Positions 8,045 through 17,185 are shown, numbered from the stretch's first letter. The stretch is 64,000 nt of DNA from Maricaulis sp047308265 (GCF_047308265.1 NZ_JBKQWY010000001.1:248001-312000), one strand, 5' to 3'. Made by a program: numbers and translations. Notes: generated by a model from the letters alone, not told the origin.

Positions 8045-9640
8045 ATGGCTGAGCTTCAACTGGCGCCGGTGCGCCGGGCCCTGATTTCTGTTTCCGACAA
8101 GTCCGGTCTCGTGGACCGTGCCAAGGCTCTGGCCGAGGCCGGTGTGGATATCCTGTCGACGGGCGGAACACTGCGCGCCCTCCATGACGCGGGTATCGCG
8201 GCGCGTGATGTCTCCGAGGTCACGGAATTCCCGGAAATGATGGACGGTCGCCTCAAGACCCTGCATCCGCGCGTTCATGGTGGCCTGCTCGGGCGCCGGG
8301 ATCGCGAGGATGATCGTGCCTCCATGAGCGAACACGGCATCCCGGACATCGATCTGCTCTATGTGAATCTCTACCCGTTTGAGGACACCGTGGCCAAAGG
8401 CGGTGACTACGCCGCATGTGTCGAGAATATCGATATCGGCGGGCCGGCCATGATCCGTGCCGCCGCCAAGAACCACGCCTTTGTGTGCGTGTGTACGGAT
8501 GGTGCGGATGTGGACCAGGTTCTCGCGGCCATGGACGAGCATGCGGGCCAGACCCCGCTGGCGCTGCGCCAGACGCTTGCCGCCAAATCCTATGCCCGGA
8601 CAGCGGCCTATGACGCAGCGATCTCATCCTGGTTTGCGGATACGCTGGGCGAGGCGGCTCCGGCTTATCGCACAGTCGGTGGTGCGCTGAAGGAGAGCCT
8701 GCGCTATGGGGAAAACCCGCATCAAAACGCGGCCTTCTACGCCACCAGTGAAAACCGCCCGGGTATTGCCACGGCGCGCCAGGTTCAGGGCAAGGCACTG
8801 AGCTATAACAATCTGGCCGACGCAGATGCGGCGTTTGAATTGGTCGCTGAGTTCGACGCGGCGGACACGGCGGCGGCCGTGATCGTCAAACACGCCAATC
8901 CGTGCGGTGTCGCTGTGGGAGCAGATCTGGCGCGGGCCTATGAGGACGCGTTTGCAGCCGACCCAATCTCTGCTTTTGGCGGGATTGTGGCGCTCAATCG
9001 CAAGCTCGATACCGCAACGGCACAGGATCTGGTGAAAATCTTCACCGAGGTTGTGATTGCGCCGGCGGCAGATGAAGATGCCCTGGCGGTCCTGTCGGCC
9101 AAGCCCAATCTGCGGGTTCTGCTGACCGGAGGTCTGCCCCGCCCCGATCAAACCGGCTGGACGACCAAGACTGTGGCCGGTGGCCTGTTGATGCAGGAGC
9201 GCGATACGGGCCATGTGGGTGCCTCTGACCTCCAGGTCGTGACCGAGCGTGCGCCCACCGATTCCGAGCTGGCAGACCTTTTGTTTGCCTGGCGCGTTGT
9301 CAAACATGTGAAATCCAACGCCATTGTGTATGCCCAGGGCGGTTCAACGGCGGGTATCGGGATGGGTCAGACCAGTCGACTGGAAGCGGCACGTTTGGCT
9401 GTACGCAAGGCTGAAGTGACCGCTGAGGAAAACAAGTGGGACACGCCGCGCACCCAGGGCTCGGTCTGTGCCTCAGATGCCTTCTTCCCGTTCGCCGATG
9501 GTCTCCTCGCGGCGGCCGAGGCCGGTGCTACGGCCGTGATCCAGCCGGGCGGTTCCATTCGGGATGAAGAGGTTATCGCGGCCGCCAACGAAGCCGGTCT
9601 TGCGATGGTCTTCACCGGGATGCGGCATTTCCGCCACTAG
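8045..9640 (+). CDS. purH: bifunctional AICAR formyltransferase / IMP cyclohydrolase
   Basis: PurH carries out the last two steps of IMP synthesis. The 531-residue product has the N-terminal MGS-like cyclohydrolase domain (S-V-S-D-K-S-G, I-L-S-T-G-G-T, K-T-L-H-P-R-V-H-G-G, G-G-P-A-M-I-R-A-A-A-K-N) and the formyltransferase domain (L-R-Y-G-E-N-P-H-Q, K-H-A-N-P-C-G with catalytic Lys/His). The start at 8045 is supported by GGGAGG seven bases upstream; an ATG at 8015 would add ten residues. The leader (7991-8013) can form two mutually exclusive GC hairpins. Confidence 0.97.
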   Translation: MAELQLAPVRRALISVSDKSGLVDRAKALAEAGVDILSTGGTLRALHDAGIAARDVSEVTEFPEMMDGRLKTLHPRVHGGLLGRRDREDDRASMSEHGIPDIDLLYVNLYPFEDTVAKGGDYAACVENIDIGGPAMIRAAAKNHAFVCVCTDGADVDQVLAAMDEHAGQTPLALRQTLAAKSYARTAAYDAAISSWFADTLGEAAPAYRTVGGALKESLRYGENPHQNAAFYATSENRPGIATARQVQGKALSYNNLADADAAFELVAEFDAADTAAAVIVKHANPCGVAVGADLARAYEDAFAADPISAFGGIVALNRKLDTATAQDLVKIFTEVVIAPAADEDALAVLSAKPNLRVLLTGGLPRPDQTGWTTKTVAGGLLMQERDTGHVGASDLQVVTERAPTDSELADLLFAWRVVKHVKSNAIVYAQGGSTAGIGMGQTSRLEAARLAVRKAEVTAEENKWDTPRTQGSVCASDAFFPFADGLLAAAEAGATAVIQPGGSIRDEEVIAAANEAGLAMVFTGMRHFRH

Positions 9641-9721
9641 TTCAAAGCGGTTTTCAAGCCGAACCGGATGTGAATCCGTTTAACATTGACGGGTAGCGTG
9701 GGTGTCTGCAATCAAACGTCC

Positions 9722-10633
9722 ATGCGCCTGATGACGTTCATTCGCCGCGCTTTGCCGCTCATTGCCGCACCCATTCTGGGTGTGGGGGGATGCGCTGTTC
9801 TCAACGGTGCGGGCATCACCGTTCCGCAACGCAGTCTTGAAGCCCAGGTCCAGCTGATCAAGAACCATGTCGTCACACGACTACCCGAAAATCGGGCCGG
9901 GCCTGTGCCTGTGGTGATCCTGTTTCACGGATGTGGCGGACGTCGGCCCTTGCAGGAGTTCTACGCCGACGCCCTGACGGATGCGGGATATGGCGTTCTG
10001 ATTGTGGATTCGGCCGGCGCGCGCGATATCGGCCGCACAGAGGCGCTGGCCAGCGTTTGCACGGCCGTGCGGTTATGGGGCCAGGAGCGCGCGGCCGACG
10101 TTTATGCGGCTGTCGAGCTGGCGCGCAGACATCCTGATCTTGATGGTGAAACGATCGCCCTTGTGGGTTGGTCTCATGGCGGGTGGACCGCGCTTGAGGC
10201 ATTAGCCTATGCCGGCGAGCGCGTACGACCACCAACCTTTCAGGACACGATCTACACCACGCCCACGCTGGGCGGACTGGGCCTCGTGATTGGCATGTAT
10301 CCTTATTGCAGTCCGCCCTTGCGCTCAGAGCCTGCTCATTGGCATCGGGATGTCCGGGTCCGTATGGTTTTGGCGGGGGATGATCGTATCGCCAATCCGG
10401 CGCATTGTCGTGCCAAGGTCGACGAGGCCCGCCGGCTTGGCCTGGATGCGGCCTACGTTGAGTGGCCCGGGTTGAGTCATGCTTTTGACGATGACAAGCC
10501 GGGCAATTGGTTCATGCAATACGATGCCGACGCAGCTCATCGTGCGCGCGACCATTTGGTCGCCCTTCTCGACGAGTGGCAGGGTGGGCCGGATGATGAC
10601 GCATCCGAACCTGGCATTGCCCTGACGCCTTAA
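9722..10633 (+). CDS. dienelactone hydrolase-like alpha/beta hydrolase, probable lipoprotein
   Basis: The N-terminus is a hydrophobic leader ending in V-G-G-C, a plausible lipobox, so the protein is probably membrane-anchored in the periplasm. The body is an alpha/beta hydrolase: oxyanion segment L-F-H-G-C-G-G, nucleophile elbow G-W-S-H-G-G, acid residue in A-G-D-D and histidine in L-S-H-A-F. This matches the dienelactone hydrolase family, but the natural substrate is unknown. The start at 9722 places the signal peptide at the N-terminus; an upstream start at 9686 would add 12 residues. It ends just before a strong hairpin shared with the convergent gdh gene. Confidence 0.8.
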   Translation: MRLMTFIRRALPLIAAPILGVGGCAVLNGAGITVPQRSLEAQVQLIKNHVVTRLPENRAGPVPVVILFHGCGGRRPLQEFYADALTDAGYGVLIVDSAGARDIGRTEALASVCTAVRLWGQERAADVYAAVELARRHPDLDGETIALVGWSHGGWTALEALAYAGERVRPPTFQDTIYTTPTLGGLGLVIGMYPYCSPPLRSEPAHWHRDVRVRMVLAGDDRIANPAHCRAKVDEARRLGLDAAYVEWPGLSHAFDDDKPGNWFMQYDADAAHRARDHLVALLDEWQGGPDDDASEPGIALTP

Positions 10634-10662
10634 GCTCAATTCGCGACGAGTGACCGCGTGAT

Positions 10663-10703
10663 CTGCCGAGACCTGAGGACTGACGTCCTCAGGGATCTCG
10701 CAG
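10663..10703. terminator. bidirectional terminator hairpin
   Basis: A perfect 9-bp stem (CCTGAGGAC / GTCCTCAGG, loop TGAC) is extended outward by CTGC-GAGA / TCTCGCAG with one bulge. It lies between the convergent hydrolase and gdh stops. There is no long T-run on either side, so it may act with Rho or as an mRNA end-stabilising stem. Confidence 0.6.
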
Positions 10704-10717
10704 ACCCGATTGTCTGT

Positions 10718-13700
10718 CTATTGGGTCCGGGCGATGGCGGCCATTTCACGCAATTGAGTCGAGGCGATCGCCAGTTTCGAGAGTGTCCAGACACCGGATG
10801 TGTCTAGCTGTCGGTAGACGCTGTCGACCCGTCCGGCTTCTTCCTCGTTGACCGTGCTCCAGGCCTCGACCAGGCCTTCAGCCCAATCCCGGCTCGGTTC
10901 TTCAATCCCGGCCACCAGCGAACCGCCCACATCCCGCGCGAAACTCATGGCCGACGCAGCAAAGGTCTGTTGCGAGGCGTAGAAGTCTTCCATCAGGCGG
11001 CGCACGGCAAGGCGATCCCAGTGCAGGTCGGACGACACTTCCGTGCCCATGCCGCGCAGACGGTCGAATCGGAAGCGGGCTCCCATGGCGTGATAGACCA
11101 GTGCAGCCGATTCAAGCGGCCAACCGTGTGTTCGAGCGAGGTCGATGACGTCGGTTGACGAGGTCAGTGGCCGCAGTTCCGCAACGGCGTGTGCGATATC
11201 TTCCGGGGCGCCAGCGGCCACAAAGTCATCGCGACGCGTCTCAATGCCTCGGCGTTCATGGGACGAGATAATGTCGTAGGCCATGGATTTCAGTGTGTCC
11301 ACGCCCGGACGATAGGCGTCGATGACATCGGAGATTTTCTGATGTCCCGAGCTTTCCTGGGCGCGGGAGCGACGGACCAGCCAGTAGGTCTGACGGCGCA
11401 GAAGGCGAATAATCTCTTCGTGGAGGCTGACCTGTACGGCGGCGGGCGCCTGATTATCCAACGCATTGATGCGATCCGTCAGCGCTGCAAATCCGAAGAT
11501 TTGACGACCGGCCTCGAAACCGCGTGCAATCGAGGCGATGTCCGCACTTGTGGAATCGATGGCCCGGTTGATGAAGGTAGGACCACCCAGATTAATCATC
11601 TCATTGGCCAGGATGGTCGCATTGATCTCGCGCTTGAGCCGGTGAGACTGCATGCCCTCTTCATACTGGTGCAGAGCGTGCGGGAAGTAATGTTTCAGGG
11701 CTGCACGGAAATGCGGATCATCCGGCACGTTCGACGCAACCAGCTGGTCGAATAAGGTGATCTTGGCGTAGGAAATGAGAACTGCCAGTTCCGGTCGTGT
11801 CAGGCCACGACCCATGCCTTTCAGGCTCAGAACGCCATCGGTCGACGGCAGGCCTTCCACATCGCGATCGAGACGGCCTGCGCCTTCAAGCTGGGTCATG
11901 AACCGCTCATGCGCATCCAGATCGGCCACGGCCGCGCTCTCGGCGAGCGTCAGCGCGAGGGTCTGGTCGTAATTATGGCGCAAGACGTGGTCGGCGACCG
12001 TATCGGTCATCGATTCCAAGAGGGTGTTGCGCGCATCCATGCCCATATCGCCACCGCGGATCATCGGCTGGAGCAGGATCTTGATATTGACCTCATGGTC
12101 CGAGCTGTCGACACCAGCGGAATTGTCGACAAAGTCGGCATTCACCCGGCCACCATGGCGGGCGAACTCGATGCGTGCGGCCTGGGTAAAGCCTAGATTG
12201 GCACCTTCCCCGATGACCTTGGCGCCGACATCGGTGGCGTCGACACGCAGGGAATCATTGGTTTTGTCGCCGACTTCCCAGTGCTGTTCGTCGGTGGCTT
12301 TGACATAAGTGCCGATACCGCCAAACCAGAGCAATTCGGTCTGGGTCTTGAGCAAGGCCCGGATCAGCTCGTTGGGTGAGACCTTGGCTTCGGTGAGACC
12401 GGTCATTGCCCGGATCTCGTCGGTCAGCTCGATCTGTTTCGCGGCACGCGGGAAAACACCGCCGCCTTTGGAGATCAGGCTCTTGTCGTAATCCTGCCAG
12501 CTTGTCCGCGGTAGATTGAACAGGCGTTTGCGCTCGTTCCACAGCGTCTCCGGATCCATTGGATCGGGGTCAATAAAGATGTCGCGGTGGTCAAAGGCGG
12601 CCTGAAGGCGGATCTGTTTCGACAGCAGCATGCCATTGCCGAACACATCGCCCGACATATCGCCAACACCGATCACCGTGAAGGGATCGCTCTGCGTATC
12701 CTTGCCCAGTTCGCGGAAATGGCGTTTGACCGACTCCCAGGCACCCTTGGCTGTGATGCCCATTTTCTTGTGGTCGTAACCGGCGGATCCACCCGAGGCA
12801 AAGGCGTCGCCCAACCAGAAATCATACTCGTCGGTCGCCACGCCATTGGCCGTGTCCGAGAAGGTTGCGGTACCCTTGTCTGCAGCAACGACAAGATAGG
12901 GATCTTCCGCATCCCAACGCACGGTCAGATCAGGACCATGAACCGTGTCATCGACGATGTTGTCGCTGAGATCCAGCAAGCCTCGGATGAAGGTCTTGTA
13001 GGCTTCGCGGCCTGCTTCGAAAACTTCGTCACGGCTGCCATTGCGAGGCAGGGCTTTGGGATAGAAACCGCCCTTGGACCCGACCGGCACAATGACGGCA
13101 TTCTTGACCTGCTGGGCTTTGACTAGGCCCAGAACCTCAGTCCGGAAATCATCGCGGCGGTCCGACCAGCGTAGACCTCCCCGTGCGACCGGACCGAAGC
13201 GAATGTGCACACCTTCCACCATGGGAGACCAGACGAAAATCTCCCGATAGGGCTTGGGAAGCGGCAATTCTTCCAGCTGTTCGGACGCGATCTTGATGGA
13301 GATCCTGGCCTTGGGCTGAGCGTCCGCATCGTGCTGGTAGAAATTCGTACGCAACGTGGCTTCAATCAGGCGCAGAATCCGTCGCAGAGCCCGGTCGTGG
13401 TCGAGGCTGGCCACGCTTTCGAGCTGGCTCCGCAAATCATCGGCACAGGTTTCAACGGCCTGGCGGCGGGCATTCATGTCGTTAAAGGCAGCGGGGTCGA
13501 ATTTGAGACGGGCCAGCTCCAGAAGCCCACGCGCAATGTCCGGATTGGCCGACATCGCCTCTTCCTGGATAGACTGCGAAGGGTCGAGGCCGGTTTGCTG
13601 GCGATAGCGTGCGCAGGTCCGCAAAAAGGCGACATCCCGCCAGCTCACGCCCAGATTGACGATCAGGCGGTTGAAGCCGTCATCCTCGGCCCGTCGGTCT

Positions 13701-15652
13701 GACAGGGCGATCATGGCGTCTTCGAGAATGGGCGCCAGTTCGTCGAGGTTCCTACCTTTAAGCGCATCCGATTTCATCTCGAAATCATGAACATAGGCTC
13801 GGTCCGGCCGGCCGGCGCCCTTGGGTTTGCGATCAACCGGGAAACCCGTTTCCTGCACGACATGCAGTCCGAGATGTTCCAGGACTGGCATCACACGCGA
13901 CAGGGAAACCGGTCGGCCGACGCGGTAGATCTTCAGGCGCAGATCCGTGTCGGTATCATCGGCTTCACGATAGACACGCACAGCGACCGCCTTGGAATCC
14001 CGGCCCGTGAGGCTTTCCAGCTTGATGACGTCCTTGAGGGCTTCGGACGGTTCATAGAGCTCGCGATAGCCCGCCTTGAATGCACCGTCATACACCGGCA
14101 TGCGCAGGCGAATACCTTCGTCGGCCTCATCGCGGACCAGGGTATCGAGATCATCTTCCCAGGTGCGGGACAGGCGAGCGACACGGCGTTCGAGATCCTC
14201 GATATCGGGCTCAGGGTGTTCATATGGATCCAGGCCGATAATGAAATGGACACGGGCGAGGGCACCATCGCCAAATTGCGGATAGTAAGCCGACAAACGT
14301 CCGCCAAATGCATCGCGGATCATTTCACCCGCGCTCTCCCGGACTTTCGAGCTGTAGCGGTCGCGCGGAACAAATAGGAGCGCAGAGACAAAACGATCAA
14401 ACTGGTCGCGACGGATGAACAGCTTGGTACGGGGACGGTCCTGGAGATGCTGGATTCCCAGGCAGATTTCGAGCAGGTCATTTTCGTCGGTCTGGAACAA
14501 TTCGTCCCGCGGGAAGTTTTCGACCGTGTTGCGCAGGCGTTTAGCGTTGTGTGTGCCGGGTGTCTTGCCCGCCCGTTCCAAGACACGACGCACCTTGCGG
14601 CGGATCAGAGGCACAGCGCTGGCGCTTTGGTCATAGGCTTCGGCGGTAAACAGGCCGACAAAACGGGCTTCGCCGATCACGGCACCATCTTCGCGATACC
14701 GTTTCACGCCGATATAATCCATGTAGACCCGGCGATGGACGCGCGACTTCATATTGGCCTTGGCGACAATGATTGGGCTCGGTTCGCGCAGGAAATTTTC
14801 GATCTGGGGCGTGAGCACCGCCGGTTCCGAACCGCGCCGCAGGACATGACGTTCCGGATCGCGCAGAACACCGCGTCCGCTTTCATCACGCACATGGGGC
14901 AGGCTGTCGGACATGGAGCCGTCGTCGCCGACCTGGAAATCATAGACCCGGCAGCCCAGGAAGGCGAAATGATCGTCCCGGATCCAGCGCAGGAATGCGA
15001 GGGATTCCGCCAGCTCATCGGGTGAGGCATGCGTTGCCGCCTGTTCGAGATGGGCGATGGCTTCGTCCATCTGGGCGCGCATGGCGGACCAGTCCTCCAC
15101 GGACACGCGGACGTCCTCAAGGGTCTCGGTTACACCGTCGATCAGTGTGCGACGCGAGAGTTCGTCAAGCTGCGGTAGGTGGACCTGGATCATGGATTCG
15201 GCCAGGCAGCGACCGCCGCTCTCGGCCCGTTGACCGTCCGAACCTCGACGGGCCTGTACGATGGGGTGGAACATGGCGAGAATGCTGATGCTCTGTGCGC
15301 CAATCTCGCCCATGACCGAGTCGACAAGGAAAGGGCGATCCTGACCGATAATCTCCAGCACATCGCGTGTGAGAGGCTTGCCGTCCTCGCCAAGGGCCGG
15401 ACGAATGCGGATCAGGATGTCATCGGATCCGCGCTGCTGCCCGAAGGCCCAGAAATCGGCGCTGAGTCGTGCCAGATCACCCGCGCTGAGCCCTTCAAGG
15501 TCTTCGGCTAGAGCATCATCATGGATCTGGGAGAGATAGGAGGTTTCGGCCGCGCCGATCCCCGTTTTGAAAGACTGGGTCCAGCTCGCACTGGCCTTGT
15601 CCATGAACTCGGACCGCGAGAAAGCATATGCCACACCGACGACCGCACCCAT
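10718..15652 (-). CDS. gdhZ: NAD-specific glutamate dehydrogenase, large (180-kDa) type
   Basis: The 1644-residue product is the large NAD-GDH that oxidises glutamate to 2-oxoglutarate and ammonia, typical of alphaproteobacteria; the Caulobacter homologue GdhZ also influences cell division. The N-terminal ~700 residues are the regulatory ACT-like region. The catalytic domain shows R-G-G-L-R-W-S-D-R-R-D-D-F-R-T-E-V and the lysine-bearing V-P-V-G-S-K-G-G-F-Y-P-K, then a C-terminal helical domain. The start at 15652 has AAGGAG about nine bases upstream. It is transcribed alone, convergent with the lipoprotein hydrolase. The symbol follows Caulobacter usage. Confidence 0.95.
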   Translation of the reverse strand: MGAVVGVAYAFSRSEFMDKASASWTQSFKTGIGAAETSYLSQIHDDALAEDLEGLSAGDLARLSADFWAFGQQRGSDDILIRIRPALGEDGKPLTRDVLEIIGQDRPFLVDSVMGEIGAQSISILAMFHPIVQARRGSDGQRAESGGRCLAESMIQVHLPQLDELSRRTLIDGVTETLEDVRVSVEDWSAMRAQMDEAIAHLEQAATHASPDELAESLAFLRWIRDDHFAFLGCRVYDFQVGDDGSMSDSLPHVRDESGRGVLRDPERHVLRRGSEPAVLTPQIENFLREPSPIIVAKANMKSRVHRRVYMDYIGVKRYREDGAVIGEARFVGLFTAEAYDQSASAVPLIRRKVRRVLERAGKTPGTHNAKRLRNTVENFPRDELFQTDENDLLEICLGIQHLQDRPRTKLFIRRDQFDRFVSALLFVPRDRYSSKVRESAGEMIRDAFGGRLSAYYPQFGDGALARVHFIIGLDPYEHPEPDIEDLERRVARLSRTWEDDLDTLVRDEADEGIRLRMPVYDGAFKAGYRELYEPSEALKDVIKLESLTGRDSKAVAVRVYREADDTDTDLRLKIYRVGRPVSLSRVMPVLEHLGLHVVQETGFPVDRKPKGAGRPDRAYVHDFEMKSDALKGRNLDELAPILEDAMIALSDRRAEDDGFNRLIVNLGVSWRDVAFLRTCARYRQQTGLDPSQSIQEEAMSANPDIARGLLELARLKFDPAAFNDMNARRQAVETCADDLRSQLESVASLDHDRALRRILRLIEATLRTNFYQHDADAQPKARISIKIASEQLEELPLPKPYREIFVWSPMVEGVHIRFGPVARGGLRWSDRRDDFRTEVLGLVKAQQVKNAVIVPVGSKGGFYPKALPRNGSRDEVFEAGREAYKTFIRGLLDLSDNIVDDTVHGPDLTVRWDAEDPYLVVAADKGTATFSDTANGVATDEYDFWLGDAFASGGSAGYDHKKMGITAKGAWESVKRHFRELGKDTQSDPFTVIGVGDMSGDVFGNGMLLSKQIRLQAAFDHRDIFIDPDPMDPETLWNERKRLFNLPRTSWQDYDKSLISKGGGVFPRAAKQIELTDEIRAMTGLTEAKVSPNELIRALLKTQTELLWFGGIGTYVKATDEQHWEVGDKTNDSLRVDATDVGAKVIGEGANLGFTQAARIEFARHGGRVNADFVDNSAGVDSSDHEVNIKILLQPMIRGGDMGMDARNTLLESMTDTVADHVLRHNYDQTLALTLAESAAVADLDAHERFMTQLEGAGRLDRDVEGLPSTDGVLSLKGMGRGLTRPELAVLISYAKITLFDQLVASNVPDDPHFRAALKHYFPHALHQYEEGMQSHRLKREINATILANEMINLGGPTFINRAIDSTSADIASIARGFEAGRQIFGFAALTDRINALDNQAPAAVQVSLHEEIIRLLRRQTYWLVRRSRAQESSGHQKISDVIDAYRPGVDTLKSMAYDIISSHERRGIETRRDDFVAAGAPEDIAHAVAELRPLTSSTDVIDLARTHGWPLESAALVYHAMGARFRFDRLRGMGTEVSSDLHWDRLAVRRLMEDFYASQQTFAASAMSFARDVGGSLVAGIEEPSRDWAEGLVEAWSTVNEEEAGRVDSVYRQLDTSGVWTLSKLAIASTQLREMAAIARTQ

Positions 15653-15838
15653 GATTACCGCTCCTTCGGGCCTTGTGATTTCGGCCCGACCCTAGTCCAG
15701 TTTTTTCAAGGCGCAAGTGGTGTGCACTGCAGCAAACGCATTGAGAAAAAATATTCACGAAAAAAAGAAGTTGGGGGCAATTTGACCGGCGGGAAAAGTG
15801 ACCGCTCACATCAATGATCGAGGCCTTGTTGAACTACG

Positions 15839-15868
15839 TTGACGTAAAGGAGAGGGGGTTCATATGGC
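15839..15868 (+). promoter_or_regulatory. candidate promoter for structured RNA
   Basis: TTGACG (15839-15844), the alphaproteobacterial -35 consensus, is followed after 16-18 bases by CATATGG. Transcription would begin near 15873, at the 5' arm of a long-range stem. No plus-strand protein gene follows within 2 kb, so the promoter probably serves the RNA candidate. Prediction only. Confidence 0.4.
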
Positions 15869-15872
15869 GGTC

Positions 15873-16060
15873 ACGCCAGACCCAAGTTCCGGGCGTGAGC
15901 CGACGATACTTTGAAACCGCTAAGGTGCCGGACCGGTGCCATAAGGGCCAGGAAAGAAACCGGGATAGAAGTGGCACCGCCGAGTAGGGACAGGGGGAAC
16001 CCGGCGGTGCCGTTCAGACCTCATGCGGCAGGCTGGGGGGACGCACGTCTGAGGCCTGTT
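15873..16060 (+). ncRNA. candidate structured small RNA, possibly 6S-like
   Basis: This ~190-nt stretch has no supportable protein frame but strong complementarity. The ends pair (GCCAGAC 15875-15881 with GTCTGAGGC 16047-16055, one bulge), nested inside is GCGT-g-AGCC (15893-15901) with GGCT-gggggg-ACGC (16031-16044), and a perfect 10-bp apical stem joins 15973-15982 to 16002-16011. An alternative perfect 8-bp stem joins 15934-15941 to 15972-15979 and would exclude the apical one. Paired ends, size and a T-G-A-G-C-C-G-A segment recall 6S RNA, the RNA polymerase-binding RNA, but I cannot confirm the family. Strand is set by the upstream promoter-like motif; a minus-strand gdh leader element is the alternative. 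Confidence 0.42.
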
Positions 16061-16111
16061 CTTGTGTTCTACGTTCGACAGTCGATTTGGATGACTGGCA
16101 TCCAGATCAGG

Positions 16112-16210
16112 CTAGGCGATGAAGATCTGGCCTTGCTCCGTTGTCGCAAAGGCCACGATCGTTGCAACCAGGGCCATGCTGGCCAGGGTTACGGCGATTA
16201 CTCGTGCCAT
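16112..16210 (-). CDS. small hydrophobic peptide, 32 residues
   Basis: A short frame encodes MARVIAVTLASMALVATIVA followed by a 12-residue tail ending in I-F-I-A. GAGGG lies about ten bases upstream of the ATG. The peptide is one hydrophobic segment with a short polar tail, like a small membrane peptide or bare signal peptide. It is on the gdh strand, about 460 bases upstream of that gene. No family is recognised, and the frame may not be translated. Confidence 0.35.
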   Translation of the reverse strand: MARVIAVTLASMALVATIVAFATTEQGQIFIA

Positions 16211-16362
16211 TCTCTTTCCCTCGCTCGGGCACAATGCCCGTCAGTGCCGCTGATATGGGGATGGGAAAGGCGGGTTAAAGGGGCATGGGATGACACAGCT
16301 GCTCACAGACGCGTGAGCGGACGCTTTGTCGCAGCCCAGTGGCGCAATCGGTGGGGTTTTTG

Positions 16363-16608
16363 TCAGTGGCACAAAGGTTTTTCGCCAACCGGGAAACCCA
16401 TTTCAGGCTCGAGCGTTCGGGCATGGCGGTTGAGAGCCCGCTTGAGCCCAAGCCGCAAGACCTCGGTCATATAGGCAAGATCATCGGCCTTCTGGTCGAG
16501 TGCCTTGAGTTGGTGTTCCAGAACATTGAGGGCCTGGTTGGCAATTTCCAGGCGTTCCTGGTCCGATTGGGCCAGCAGAGTCAGATCGGCAGAAGTATGG
16601 TCGGTCAT
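16363..16608 (-). CDS. hypothetical small coiled-coil protein
   Basis: The 81-residue product has a long helical, heptad-like middle (about residues 13-60, rich in Leu, Glu, Gln and Lys) and a basic tail ending C-H; it looks like a cytosolic coiled coil. The start at 16608 is seven bases after the stop of the isochorismatase-like gene, so it is the last member of a four-gene compact operon. A longer start at 16695 would overlap that gene by 80 bases and add a spurious hydrophobic leader. Function unknown. Confidence 0.6.
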   Translation of the reverse strand: MTDHTSADLTLLAQSDQERLEIANQALNVLEHQLKALDQKADDLAYMTEVLRLGLKRALNRHARTLEPEMGFPVGEKPLCH

Positions 16609-16615
16609 GGCGCTG

Positions 16616-17185
16616 TTATCCGTGTGACTGGAAAAGAGAAGCGGTGTTGCTGCCCAGGCGGGCAGCGTGATCGAGGCCAGCAGCCCAAACGGCATCCCAG
16701 TCCTCGGTTCGGGTGAGTCGGTTGATCATCTCCATGGACAGGTCCTGGACCACGGGAGCGGAGCGATCACCGATATCAATGGTGCCGATGGCTTCACGTA
16801 CCACACTGACCACGTGACCGTGGGCGGCCGCATCGAAGGCCGTCGCGAGAAGCGAAAACGGGGCCCCGAAGCCTGCGAGATAGCACGGGCTGTCCTGGCA
16901 GCTATCCATCAGCCTTTTGAAGTTCACATCGGCGTAGGCGGAGTAGGCCGAGCGCACGAAGACGGGCTCCTGCCCTGAGGGGCGAAGGCTGGGAATGGGG
17001 CCATTGTCCGGGGCGGGTGAGCCGGGTGTCTGGGCCGGGCGATACTGGCTGTGCACGACATTCCAGCCGGCGCGTCGGCCCAAGGCCAGCAGGCGCCGGA
17101 GGCGGTCGATGATGGCCGTATCACCGGGGGTGTCGGGCAGCTGGCTAACCTGGCAATCGAGCAAAATGAGCAGAGGAGGAGTCAT
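16616..17185 (-). CDS. isochorismatase-fold cysteine hydrolase homologue with substituted active site
   Basis: The 189-residue product has the isochorismatase/nicotinamidase fold: first strand L-L-I-L-L-D-C-Q with Asp10, N-V-V-H-S-Q-Y-R-P, and G-F-G-A-P-F-S-L-L-A-T-A-F-D-A. In catalytic members Asp, Lys and Cys form the triad. Here the Lys position, four before the S-A-Y motif, is Arg78, and the Cys position is Ser111. EntB-type isochorismatases also lack the cysteine but keep the lysine. The protein may therefore be non-catalytic or use altered chemistry. Its start overlaps the stop of the GNAT gene by four bases (ATGA). Confidence 0.8.
   Translation of the reverse strand: MTPPLLILLDCQVSQLPDTPGDTAIIDRLRRLLALGRRAGWNVVHSQYRPAQTPGSPAPDNGPIPSLRPSGQEPVFVRSAYSAYADVNFKRLMDSCQDSPCYLAGFGAPFSLLATAFDAAAHGHVVSVVREAIGTIDIGDRSAPVVQDLSMEMINRLTRTEDWDAVWAAGLDHAARLGSNTASLFQSHG

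Noticed and set aside
12587..13126. A 179-codon plus-strand frame inside gdh
   Set aside because: It is antisense to the conserved catalytic domain of gdh; the frame follows from GC-rich codon bias.
15911..16474. A 187-codon plus-strand frame upstream of the coiled-coil gene
   Set aside because: It runs through the structured RNA candidate and opposite the small coiled-coil gene, has an Arg/Cys/Trp-rich shadow-like composition and no ribosome site.
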